Assembly (NCBI RefSeq): GCF_019423325.1
Contig: NZ_JAHZBQ010000003.1
Coordinates: forward strand, 1 to 64,000
Source: Campylobacter sp.
Lineage (GTDB): Bacteria > Campylobacterota > Campylobacteria > Campylobacterales > Campylobacteraceae
Length of the DNA: 64,000 nucleotides
Direction: 5' to 3'
Shown here piece after piece: positions 25,706-34,273 of the stretch; the stretch's first letter is position 1; each line of letters begins with the position of its first letter. The notes under the pieces are model-generated. The model did not search any database, was not told the DNA's origin, and worked only from the letters and a program-made list of their open reading frames with translations. The position numbers and the translations under genes are program-made.

Positions 25706-26080
25706 TTGAATAAAAATGAGCTAAAAAATATCCTAGGTGGATACTTCGGTAGGGAGATTGCGAGCGATTTTAGAGTGCTGAAAGAGTATGAGATCGCGCA
25801 CTGCAACGACGCGGCGAAATTTCCTTTTGAGGGCGATAGCAAGCTATTGCGCGAGTTTTGTATCTTTGCAGATAGCGGCACCGGCGATCTGTGGCTCGTG
25901 AGCTTTAATAGCGGCGAGATCGCGTTTTACGATCATGATTTGGAGTTTTTGTCCGAGGCGAATTTGGAAAAATTCGATCTAAATCTAACGGGCTGGTTTG
26001 AGATAGCGGAGCTTTTTGCTAAATTCGAAGCCATTAGCGACCCTAGCAGCGCGCAAAAGGCGGAGTTTAAGCAAAGCTAG
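25706..26080 (+). CDS. SMI1/KNR4 (SUKH)-like protein
   Basis: The 124-residue protein starts at a TTG 16 bases after the CorA stop. The central segment LLREFCIFADSGTGDLWLVSFNSGEIAFYDHD has the SUKH look: a hydrophobic strand, a G-D-W/Y turn and a late YDHD. Bacterial SUKH proteins often serve as immunity proteins against contact-dependent toxins. No toxin gene is seen here, so it may be a solitary or orphan copy. The call is by pattern only. Confidence 0.55.
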   Translation: MNKNELKNILGGYFGREIASDFRVLKEYEIAHCNDAAKFPFEGDSKLLREFCIFADSGTGDLWLVSFNSGEIAFYDHDLEFLSEANLEKFDLNLTGWFEIAELFAKFEAISDPSSAQKAEFKQS

Positions 26081-26166
26081 CTAAAATCTGTCCGCAAATT
26101 TTAGAAATTTGGGAAATTTAGGCGCTATTTGCGGCGCCTAAATTTAATCGCAAAACAAAAGCAACG

Positions 26167-27105
26167 ATGAAATTTTATCGCATATTACGACTCTCCGCTT
26201 GGCAAACTCACGCTCGCGGGCGATGAGGCGGGGCTTTGCAGGCTGTGGTTCGAAGGCGAGGAATACTACGCGCACGCTCTCGCGGCAAGCAGCGCAGACG
26301 ACAAATTCTACGCGCGCGATATTGCGGCAAAAACAGATGCCGCCGCGAGAGAAGATTGCTGCGAGAAAGGTCGTGCGCTAGAGGCGAAAAGCGGTGCGGA
26401 TAAAAAGTGGGGCGGGCCGATCTGCTCGCAAAAGAGCAGCACATCGTTAGCGAAACACGGCGCGATTTTGCGGCGTTGAAAAAGAGCGATATTGTGGCAA
26501 AAGCGGCAAGCGGCGAGCGGCGCGGACGTAAAATTCTGCGCACATACACTTATAGCGAGCGAAAAATTCTTCATGTGCGATTTTGCGGCTCAGGATGCGG
26601 GCAAAAAACCTCGCGCGACCAATCTTTCGGCGCAAGGCGGGAGCAGAAATTTTTGCGCGAACGAGCAAGGCGGGTACTTTGAGGAGAAAAACCTGGTCGT
26701 TTTCGATCAAACTAAGCGCTGGCTCGATCTGTATTTTAGCGGACGTGAGCCCGGTTTTACGCCCGCTCTAAATCCCGTAGGCTCGGCGTTTAGGCGCGCC
26801 GTGTGGGAAATTTTGCTTAAAATTCCATATGGCAAAACCACGACCTATGGGCAGATCGCGCGCGAAATCGCCGCAGCACGCGGGCTAGCGAAGATGTCCG
26901 TGCAAGCCGTGGGCGGCGCCGTAGGGCACAACGAAATCTCGATCATCATCCCCTGCCATCGCGTCATAGGCACGCACGGCAGCCTCACGGGCTACGCGGG
27001 CGGGGCATCGATAGGAAAATAAAGCTGCTGCAGCCAAGGGGCGTCGATATGCGAGGATTTTTTTACGCCCGCGAAGAGCACGGTGGCGCAAAGCGGCAAA
27101 TTTAA
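26167..27105 (+). pseudogene. ogt: Broken methylated-DNA--protein-cysteine methyltransferase (ogt-like)
   Basis: The parts of an Ogt protein are all present but interrupted. The ATG at 26167 leads to a typical N-terminus (YYDSPLGKLTLAGDEAGLC) only if one T is dropped from the run at 26173-26176. An in-frame TGA stops it at 26477-26479. The C-terminal half continues in the same frame with the active-site IIIPCHRVIG. A further shift near 27001-27006 is needed to reach the usual ending (IDRKIKLL) and the TAA at 27103-27105. About 100 low-complexity residues are inserted mid-gene. Ogt would repair O6-methylguanine by self-alkylation of the Cys in PCHRV. Sequencing error is an alternative explanation. 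Confidence 0.8.
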
Positions 27106-27351
27106 AAGGCCGCAAAAGATTTTAATGCTCGCGCGCAAAAGTGCGATAAAATTTGAATACTTAAATTTAGACGCTGCACAGCGCATCGCTTGCAAATCGA
27201 AGGCGAGCGGCGATTTTAAACGATTACACCGCGCGCAGGACGGCGATCATTAAATTTAAAGCCGAAGCGGGCACGCTTTGAAATTTTAAATTTTTCCGCC
27301 GCGTAAAAATTAAAATTTTATGCCGAGATGCCGACCTTAACGGCGTAAAAT

Positions 27352-28194
27352 TTACAGCGACTCTAAAAGCGTTTTAGCCGCCAGTTTGCCGAGGTTATTG
27401 GCCGCTAGCGGACTATCGCCCGAGAGCAGGTTGCGGCCTTTGTGCACGGCGCCGTCGATACCTTCGTTTAGGGTTTTCATCCCAAGTTTTGCTAGCCGCG
27501 AGCCCATATACCAGCGCAGATGGCCCGGCATGTAGCCTATATCGGGCGAGGTGCGATCAATGACGTCGGGCAGCAGCACGAGCTCGTAGCCCTCGAACAA
27601 AAACTTATCCTCGTCAAGCGCCGCGGCTAGCAGCCCGGCTGGGCCGTGGCAGATCGTGATGATGTATTTACCCTGCTCATGAAACCATTTTAGTGCGGCC
27701 TTTACGTCGCGACTCTCGTCAAGCCCGATCAGCGCGCCGTGGCCGCCCAGGATATATAGCGCAAAATACTCGTCAAATCCCTTCTTTACGATATCAGCGG
27801 GCTTTTTAGGCTCTTTAAATTTAGTCGCGTAGCTCTCAAAAAAGCCCTTGAGCCGCTCGTCCTTCGCAGGCATCGCCCAAAACTCGAATTTTACGGGATT
27901 TCCAGAGAGCGTCGCGATCTCGAAGTCCCAGCCCGCCTGCGCCAGATGATACATCGGCACGAGCGTCTCGACAGGGTGGTTGCCAGTGGAGAAAAAAGTC
28001 TCGTTGTCCATCAGCAAATACCGCTCGTCAGCCGCGATGATGAGGATTTTTTTATCGTCGTCGTATTTTTTCTCGTAATTAAAATCCGCCAGATCACTCA
28101 CGGGCGCCGTAAACTGCGACAGCGAAAACGGCGACGGGAAAAACGCGCCGTGCTCGGCGATATCGGGAGTCGGGAGTTTTGATAGTTCATTCAT
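27352..28194 (-). CDS. hchA: Hsp31-type glyoxalase III / deglycase (DJ-1/PfpI superfamily)
   Basis: The 280-residue product has the DJ-1/PfpI nucleophile elbow TICHGPAG with Cys182 and His183, and a Glu at about 76 (HPVETLVP). This matches the E77, C185, H186 arrangement of E. coli Hsp31. The N-terminal extension and the inserted cap (about 100-140) also fit Hsp31. The enzyme converts methylglyoxal to lactate, may repair glycated proteins, and acts as a holding chaperone. It is monocistronic and lies between two broken alkyltransferase genes. Confidence 0.92.
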   Translation of the reverse strand: MNELSKLPTPDIAEHGAFFPSPFSLSQFTAPVSDLADFNYEKKYDDDKKILIIAADERYLLMDNETFFSTGNHPVETLVPMYHLAQAGWDFEIATLSGNPVKFEFWAMPAKDERLKGFFESYATKFKEPKKPADIVKKGFDEYFALYILGGHGALIGLDESRDVKAALKWFHEQGKYIITICHGPAGLLAAALDEDKFLFEGYELVLLPDVIDRTSPDIGYMPGHLRWYMGSRLAKLGMKTLNEGIDGAVHKGRNLLSGDSPLAANNLGKLAAKTLLESL

Positions 28195-28858
28195 TTTGTC
28201 CTTTTTTATTGATTTGAGTCCGGATTATATGCGGTTTTAGTTAATATTCAGCAATGCTTTACGCCTTAAATTTGGCTTTATTTTGTCTTTTGCTTTCAGA
28301 CTTAGGGTAAATTTACCCGCATCCTGAGGATAAATTTGGCTTGCGAGTTTAAATATCGGATCGGTGAGCGCGTTAAATTTGCTAGGCATTTTTATATGTC
28401 TTTAAAAAACGGCGTCGCATTTTTCGCGAAGGAGCTTAAATTTGACTAAAATTAGCGGCCAAATTTGCCTTTTTGGGTCAAAATTTACGATAGCCAAAAT
28501 CTATAAGCGGTGCCGAAACAGGCGCGAAAGCCTGCAGCGAAAAAACTAATAAGCGGCGTCGCATCTGCTTCGTAAAACTGCGGCGGGGTTGATTGCCAAG
28601 GAGCCGCTTAGTGCGGCGTTTAAACCGCCGCGTAAAAAAGATAAAATTCTATCTTTTCGCGCATGATGATTTGCGCCGCATCTACAAGCAAATAAAGCTC
28701 GCAGGCTCTTAGCGATCGGTAGCGCTGCCGCTACCGCCGCTTAAACCTGCGCGGATCTAAAAATTTTATAAATTAAAATTCCATGGTCGCAGACAATTCA
28801 AAATTTCGCGCTTCAAACGATCCGCAAATTCCGTGCTTCAGTCTGCGGCGATTAGGCC
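28195..28858. other. 664-base gene-free stretch upstream of hchA
   Basis: It contains the hchA promoter region at its left end and a perfect hairpin at 28717-28736 (CGGTAGCG, CTGC loop, CGCTACCG). No T-run follows the hairpin on either strand. No gene is supported. Confidence 0.5.
28224..28229 (-). promoter_or_regulatory. Probable -10 box of hchA
   Basis: On the minus strand a perfect TATAAT in the context GCATATAATCC lies 29 bases before the ATG. An AAAAAAGGAC ribosome site follows. Confidence 0.55.
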
Positions 28859-29156
28859 TTAGCACTCCCAGCAGTGCTTTTTTATACGGGCGCGCTCGCC
28901 TCTAAATTTCACGCCTTCGGCCTCTAGCAGTTCGCGCTGAGCCGCAAAGCTCGCCGCCAAGGCGCCTGCGTGGTTTACGACGCGGTGGCACGGGTAATCG
29001 CCGTAGAGCACGCTTGCGAGAGCACGCGCCCCACGAGCCGCGAGTGAGCGGGCAGCCCGATCAGGCGCGCGATCTGTCCGTAGCTAGCGACCCTGCCCGC
29101 GGGGATCTCCTCCACAAGGGTAAAATTTCATAGATCAAATTTTGCGTCAAAACCAT
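28859..29156 (-). pseudogene. Broken MGMT-family alkyltransferase
   Basis: From the ATG at 29156 the minus strand encodes a small MGMT DNA-binding domain in three frames. The start NLIYEIL joins TLVEEIPAGRVASYGQIARL after a one-base shift near 29121-29125. A second shift near 29011 joins SRLVGRVLSQA to LYGDYPCHRVVNHAG. The frame then runs through ELLEAEGVKFRGERARIKKH to a TAA at 28859-28861. The active Cys in PCHRV is kept. An intact gene would encode about 98 residues. Together with the ogt-like remnant this makes two broken genes of one superfamily within 3 kb. Confidence 0.8.
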
Positions 29157-29224
29157 GGCGTAATTATACTTTTTCGCGTTTAAATTTAGACCTAAATGTA
29201 GCCGCTTTGCAGCGCTAAATTCGA

Positions 29225-29230
29225 TATAAT
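29225..29230 (+). promoter_or_regulatory. Probable -10 box of the duplicated membrane protein gene
   Basis: A perfect TATAAT in the context TCGATATAAT lies 36 bases before the GTG at 29266. An AAAGGAG site follows. Confidence 0.55.
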
Positions 29231-29265
29231 TTCTAAAATTTAGCACTTTATAAAAGGAGCGAGCT

Positions 29266-30363
29266 GTGGACGAGAAATTTCAAGCAGATACAAAAGAGCT
29301 GGACGAGAAATTTGCCGCTATCCCTGAAAATTTAAAGAAGCGATACGATATGCATAGATTTATTAGACGCGTGATTATAGGGTATTATTCGTCGGCAGCT
29401 ACAACCATCTATTTCTCGCTAATGCTAATGTTTTTTCTTGATTTGCTTTTTTCGAATATCGGTATAGAATCGTCGTCTAAAATTTTTAGAGATATTTGTG
29501 ATGTCGCGATAATAGTTTTGCCTATATGCGCGACGATCTGTTTTTTAAGATACACTAAGACTAAGCGATACAGCAACCTTTTTATCAAGGATCAAGGAGA
29601 TAGTTTGTTGGTCTTTACGATAGAAAATTTTGCCAGCATAGTTTTGCTTTTGTATCCGATTTTACTTTTTATTTGGATGTCAATTTATAAAGACGGCGAA
29701 GGATTTGAGGTTTTCGGATTTTTATACTGTCTTATCGCAGCTCCGATCTGCTTGTTAATCTTTACGATATGCTATTTTTTCAATAAAAGCTCATATACAC
29801 CCGCCTCCGGGACCCCGGATCTACGCAGAGAGTCTGTCCTAGCGGCTCAAAGCGCAAAATCCGTAAAGGAAAGACTGGACGAACTAAATGAGCTTGACGC
29901 AAAATTTAAAAATATACCGCGCAATCTAAAAAATCGCTACGACACGCATAGACTTATCAGACGTGCTAGCATGACGTTTGTGGGCTTTACGGTTCTAGTT
30001 TCGTGGTTTACAAGCTTTGTGAATAACGTTCTGGGCGGGCTTTTTTCTCTTGCTGCGGTGCTGATTTTGCCATATATTTTTACGAAAATTTATCTAAAGA
30101 GCTATCCGACGAAAAAATACAGCAAATTTTTTATAAAAAATCAATGTTTTTCTCTGGCAGTTTTTATAATCGAAAATTTAGCCAGTGTGACTTTAATCCT
30201 CTATCCACTTGCGCTCATAATAGCGGCGCTGGTCGCTAAAAATAATGAGAGGATAATAAGCTTGCTCTTGAGCGGCTCCAATGTGTTATCGCCTTGTTTT
30301 CTCGCTTTTGCAGCGTGTTATCTTTTTAATCGAAGCACCTATATTTCAAAGGACGAAGCGTAA
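29266..30363 (+). CDS. Membrane protein made of two tandem copies of one domain
   Basis: The 365-residue product starts at a GTG with an AAAGGAG site. Residues about 12-190 and 205-360 align as two copies of one unit. Each begins ELD-KF--IP-NLK-RYD-HR-IRR, followed by two membrane segments, then K-YS--FIK-Q--SL-VF-IEN-AS--L-LYP, two more segments and a CY-FN-S-Y ending. The total is about eight membrane segments. No family is recognised. Base composition is more AT-rich than the neighbouring genes, which may hint at transfer. It has its own promoter and stands alone. Confidence 0.7.
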   Translation: MDEKFQADTKELDEKFAAIPENLKKRYDMHRFIRRVIIGYYSSAATTIYFSLMLMFFLDLLFSNIGIESSSKIFRDICDVAIIVLPICATICFLRYTKTKRYSNLFIKDQGDSLLVFTIENFASIVLLLYPILLFIWMSIYKDGEGFEVFGFLYCLIAAPICLLIFTICYFFNKSSYTPASGTPDLRRESVLAAQSAKSVKERLDELNELDAKFKNIPRNLKNRYDTHRLIRRASMTFVGFTVLVSWFTSFVNNVLGGLFSLAAVLILPYIFTKIYLKSYPTKKYSKFFIKNQCFSLAVFIIENLASVTLILYPLALIIAALVAKNNERIISLLLSGSNVLSPCFLAFAACYLFNRSTYISKDEA

Positions 30364-30549
30364 ATTTCACTAAATTTAACCTAGTGTCGGCGCCATGAAT
30401 TTCATTAAATTTAGCCGCGCTTTAAAAATTTTACGACGCAGCGCCTCGCTGAATTTCGGAATTTGGTAGTTTTAAATTTTACCTTGCCGAGGCCTTGGGG
30501 CGAGCGAAATTTAAACCGAATATTCAGCCCCTCTTTATATGTAAAGGAA

Positions 30550-30555
30550 TATAAT
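30550..30555 (+). promoter_or_regulatory. Probable -10 box of the peptidase E gene
   Basis: A perfect TATAAT lies 38 bases before the ATG at 30594. A TAAAGGAG ribosome site follows. Confidence 0.55.
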
Positions 30556-30593
30556 TTTAAAGTAAATACAAACTTTGATTTAAAGGAGAAAAG

Positions 30594-31427
30594 ATGCAAA
30601 ATCAAAGACGAGACCTACTAAAGGTGGCCGCTTTGGCGGCGGGCGCTGCGATGCTCGGTACGAGCGAACTAGCTGCGAGCGAAAAGGCGTTTAAGCTCTC
30701 AAAGCGCGATCATAGCAAGCAAAGAGCGCTGCTACTCTCAAGCTCGGGCTACAAAGACACGAAGTATCTATCGCACGCGGTGTCGTGGATCGGTAAATTT
30801 GCGCAGGAGAACAACCTCGCGGGCAAAAAGATCGTTTTCATCCCTTACGCAAGCCTTCGCAGGAGCTACGACGAATATGAAAAGCGCGTCAAAGAGGCGC
30901 TTGCGAGCTTAAGCTTAAACATAGTCGGCGTCCACCACGCTAAAAATGCCGCGAAGGAAGTCGCGAGCGCGGATTGCATATTCGTAGGCGGCGGCAACAC
31001 CTTCAAGCTCGTGCACGATATGTACGAAAACGAGCTCATCGCTCTGATTAGCAAAATGGTCGAGGACGGCACGCCGTATATCGGCTGGAGCGCGGGCTCG
31101 AACGTCGCGGGCGCTACGATGATGACGACGAACGATATGCCGATCATCGAGCCCGAGTCGTTTAATACCTTCAACATCTTCCCGCACCAGATCAATCCGC
31201 ACTTCATCTCGGGCAAGCCTGCGGGGCACAACGGCGAGAGTAGAGAGGAGAGGCTGGAGGAATTTTTGATCGCTAATCAAAAATCGACCGTTTATGCGAT
31301 GCCGGAGGGTACGGCGTTTTGGCTCGAAGGCGAGAAGGCGACCGTGCTCGGGCCTGCTGCGGTGCTTAAGATGAACTATAAGCAAAAGGTTAAGTTGATC
31401 GAGCCGGGTAGCTCATTTAAGTATTGA
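30594..31427 (+). CDS. Peptidase S51 (dipeptidase E-like) with a Tat-type leader
   Basis: The 277-residue product has the PepE nucleophile motif GWSAGSN with Ser166. Asp181 (NDMPI) and His203 (NPHF) lie at the same spacing as S120, D135 and H157 of the classical enzyme. PepE cleaves Asp-X dipeptides. Unlike the cytosolic enzyme, this one has an extra N-terminus of about 45 residues that starts NQRRDLLKVAALAAGAAML, a twin-arginine motif and a hydrophobic stretch, then AAS. It is therefore probably exported folded to the periplasm. A terminator hairpin follows at 31508. Confidence 0.82.
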   Translation: MQNQRRDLLKVAALAAGAAMLGTSELAASEKAFKLSKRDHSKQRALLLSSSGYKDTKYLSHAVSWIGKFAQENNLAGKKIVFIPYASLRRSYDEYEKRVKEALASLSLNIVGVHHAKNAAKEVASADCIFVGGGNTFKLVHDMYENELIALISKMVEDGTPYIGWSAGSNVAGATMMTTNDMPIIEPESFNTFNIFPHQINPHFISGKPAGHNGESREERLEEFLIANQKSTVYAMPEGTAFWLEGEKATVLGPAAVLKMNYKQKVKLIEPGSSFKY

Positions 31428-31507
31428 TCGCACCCGCTTAAATTTAACCGAGATGTGCGCCAGACGGCACCGCTCGTTTGAGTGCGCGAATCGGTTAAAT
31501 TTTAATT

Positions 31508-31540
31508 GCGGCGCTCGGCTAAATTCGGGCGCCGCTTTTT
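31508..31540 (+). terminator. Rho-independent terminator after peptidase E
   Basis: Arms GCGGCGC (31508-31514) and GCGCCGC (31529-31535) are perfectly complementary around a 14-base loop. TTTTTAAATTT follows. Confidence 0.75.
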
Positions 31541-32664
31541 AAATTTACGCGACAAAGCGCGTTTTGCTTATGTGAACGCGCGATCAAAAGATAAGCATCG
31601 ATTAAAAGCGGCGCGCGACCCCTGAAGCCATAAAGAGTAAAATTTAAAACGCAGATAAAATGCCCCGCGTCCACCTTCTTATGCCGCTCGGCGATTTTAT
31701 TCCGTATATCGCGGACATCCTTGCCGGCTACGGCGGGACGGTATATTTGCAAAAAAGAGCGCCTATGGCGCCGCCAAAACAGGTTCGAATGACCTCCAAA
31801 ACTTAACCGACCTGAGGCAAAGCTTAAAATTTTTTATCTCGCTGGAATCGCCGCAAGAGTCCGAATTGCCTGCAAAGGTATTTTACGACGATATGTATCG
31901 AAGCATCATAGAAGGCACGGGCGAGCAGAAACGTAAGAAGCTATAGAGATGATCACGCTGCGGCTCGTCGCAAAAAATCCGGGCGCGGCTACTTGGGAAA
32001 ATTTTCTCCGGAAATAAACTCAAAAACGACGAAGCGATCGGTCGCGGGCTTAGCTGCGGCGCTTCTTTTTACAAAGATTATTTTTACGCGAAGCGCTGCG
32101 TGGACGGTAAAATTTTAAAATTTGATCTAAACGACGACAAACTGCCGAATATTACGACACCGTAAACGGGCGGCATCGCTAGCGTGAGCAAAGGCGGCGC
32201 TTACGCAAAAAAGCGCCGCTTGGATCACGCGCGCTTTTAAAATTTAATCTTTTTCCCGCCTAAACGGCTTGGTTATGCAAGAAAAGGCGATCGCTCGCGC
32301 AAGGGCGTCTATGTAAGCGAAAGGTCGCTCCGCCATATCGCAGCCGCGCGATCTCAAAGCCGCCTTCGCCGCCGCTAGTTTGTACCGCTTGCCGCAGACG
32401 GCTCGCAAAGGGCTATAAATTTAAAACGCCTGCAAATTTAAGCGTTTAGCTACTATAAACGTATCCACTCAGACGCCACATTAGGCTTCATTACTGGCAC
32501 GGGCGATCCTGCGCGACGCCGCATAAATTTGTAGCGTAGCGTGAAATTTCCGTCCGATTTGCAAAGCTCGGTTTGAGCTTAAATTTAAAAAACCTGCGTC
32601 GCCGCCGTAAGCTAAAATTTTGCGCGATTGTTTTAAAATACGTTTAAAATTTTAAGGAGAGCTC
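31541..32664. other. Gene-poor stretch with a decayed gene
   Basis: The left half holds a coding remnant at about 31660-32184, described separately. The right half (32190-32664) has no supported gene. It has short words shared with other intergenic regions and an AAGGAG site only at its end, for the DUF4272 gene. Confidence 0.5.
31660..32184 (+). pseudogene. Decayed gene of unknown family
   Basis: Four protein-like stretches follow one another in shifting frames. They are DFIPYIADILAGYGGTVYLQK, then NDLQNLTDLRQSLKFFISLE (continuing to about 31946), then AIEMITLRLVAKNPGAATW, then NKLKNDEAIGRGLSCGASFY (continuing to KFDLNDDKLP). The last joins YYDTVNGRHR after one more shift, ending at about 32184. 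Each join needs a one- or two-base change. The order and protein-like composition suggest one former gene of about 170 codons. No homologue is recognised. Confidence 0.55.
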
Positions 32665-33405
32665 ATGGCATTTTCAGATTTTTTCAAAAAAGGCGGCAAA
32701 AATAGCGCAAACGCCGCAAAGATCGGCAAGACCGCGCAGGAGCGCAAGGATATAAGCATCGAAATTTTAAAATCGCAGGGCGTGCCGTATATCGATCATC
32801 TACCGCTGCGGTACGAGACGGACGAGGTCATCCCGCGCGAAAAGGACGAAGTCATCGCTCGCGCGATCTGCTCGTACGCGGCGATAATGTGCGCCTGCTC
32901 GATCAGGGACGAGGGCAAACTCGCGGATGAGGATAAGCAGGGCGCGCGGGACTTTCTTACGAACCGCTACGGCTGTATAGACAAGCTCACGCGCATGGAG
33001 CGCCGCGTCACGCAGGGCGAGGCAAGCCGCGACGAGGCCGTAAATATGGGCTGGAAATACGAGTCGCTGTGGGCGCTGATGTGGGCGATGGGGCTCGTGG
33101 AGGAGCTCAGCTTTCCGAGCGAGATCTGCGACTGCGCCTTTGTGATGGATACCTTTGGCGGCGATTTTTCGGCGCGCGTAGAGTTGCGGGGCACGGATGA
33201 AATCCTGCAGGCGCTCGATCTCATCTACCGCTACCACTGGGCGTGCGTCAATGCCCGAGTGCACGGCTCAGACTGCGCAGGGCTCGACGAAGAGGTCGTG
33301 ATGGAGAGGCGCGGCGGGCTAGAGTGGCTGTGCTGCAAGGGAGCGGAGAACGATAATCTGACGGATGAATATAATGCGTGGGATTATCCAGACTTTAACA
33401 CCTAG
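32665..33405 (+). CDS. DUF4272-domain protein
   Basis: The 246-residue soluble protein has an AAGGAGA site. After a short Lys-rich N-terminus, the DUF4272 pattern begins near residue 30 (RKDISIEILKSQGVPYIDHLP). It continues with a Trp-rich centre (MGWKYESLWALMWAMGLVEEL) and a C-terminal YRYHWACVNARVHG with a DEEVVMERRGGLEWL helix. The function of the family is unknown. No partner gene is adjacent. Confidence 0.8.
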   Translation: MAFSDFFKKGGKNSANAAKIGKTAQERKDISIEILKSQGVPYIDHLPLRYETDEVIPREKDEVIARAICSYAAIMCACSIRDEGKLADEDKQGARDFLTNRYGCIDKLTRMERRVTQGEASRDEAVNMGWKYESLWALMWAMGLVEELSFPSEICDCAFVMDTFGGDFSARVELRGTDEILQALDLIYRYHWACVNARVHGSDCAGLDEEVVMERRGGLEWLCCKGAENDNLTDEYNAWDYPDFNT

Positions 33406-33877
33406 CGACCCCTTTTTTCTTTATACGTCGTTAGAAATTTCGCCGAATTTCAGTCACTTATTATAAATATACGCTCCTTCATTCGGCTCATTTCCGCCTC
33501 GTCTAAAGAAAAATAGCGTGCGTTGTCTCGCTTTGCTATACGTCGTTGTGTCTAAAATTTGCTCAGTAACGTATTGCATATATGCTCCCATCGCAAATTT
33601 CATCCGCATTTCATCTGCGCCTCGTCTAGCCTAGCGGCGATACTGCCGCCTGTATTTTTGCGCTAAAATTTAACCTCGATCGCGCGCTGTTTTTTCTAAA
33701 TCCAAAATATTTGCCGACGGATCGAAAAGCATACCGAATGTGAGATAAATTTATAAATTGATTGGGGATAGAATTTTAAAATTCTGTTGCAAACTACACA
33801 AAGCGGATCACGGGCGCAGATCCGCCGAAATTCAGCCGCGGCCTGCTAAATTTCAGGACGCCACGGAATTTTAGAAT
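33406..33877. other. Gene-free stretch with a tandem repeat
   Basis: This 472-base gap carries two imperfect copies of a unit of about 115 bases (33422-33536 and 33537-33645). Beyond that it holds only AAATTT-type words and the region where the missing 3' end of tpx should lie. Confidence 0.55.
33422..33645 (+). repeat. Two imperfect tandem repeats of about 115 bases
   Basis: Both units start TATACGTCGTT (33422 and 33537). They share ATATACGCTCC or ATATATGCTCC in the middle and a CATTTCCGCCTCGTCTA-like or CATCTGCGCCTCGTCTA-like end. The spacing is the same in both. Neither unit encodes an open frame. Confidence 0.65.
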
Positions 33878-34273
33878 TTAAAGTTGCGGGCGAGCAAGGC
33901 GCCCGTCCGCGATCAGCACGCCGTATGCGCGCGCAAACTCCTTATCGCGAAAATCGCTTAGGGCGCGTAAATTTTTGATCCCCTCGGTCGAACAAAATCT
34001 GCCCGCGGCAAACGGCAGGTCCATCGAGACCACGAAAACCTCGGTATTTTTTATACTCGCGGCGCGCTCGTTAAATTTGCGAGTCTCGGTCGCGCACACG
34101 TCCGTGTCCAGGGACGGCACGGCGATGATGACCTGCGCCTTGCCCGTGCCGCCGCCCACTTTGACCTCGCTAAGATCGGCCGCGACTAGGCTGATCTCGG
34201 GCGCCTTATCTCCCAGCTTAAGCTCGCTGCCCGAAAGGCTAACGCTTACGCCTTGCAATTTGGTTTGTTGCAT
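33878..34273 (-). pseudogene. tpx: 3'-truncated thiol peroxidase gene
   Basis: The 131-residue product matches Tpx from its start to the AYGVLIADG segment. It keeps both redox cysteines, the peroxidatic Cys60 (DTDVCATETRKF) and the resolving Cys94 (FCSTEGIKN). After IADG it runs into seven unrelated residues and a stop. The usual last 35-40 residues, which form the final strands and helix of the thioredoxin fold, are missing. Tpx reduces peroxides using thioredoxin. The protein may be unstable or inactive; it could also be a recent deletion with some function left. The promoter and ribosome site look intact. Confidence 0.75.

Noticed and set aside
26199..26682. Several small open frames over the ogt remnant
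   Set aside because: They are out of frame with the conserved alkyltransferase motifs and look like shadows.
32800..33264. Long minus-strand open frame opposite the DUF4272 gene
   Set aside because: It is the complement of a better-supported gene, is rich in Arg/Ala and has no ribosome site.
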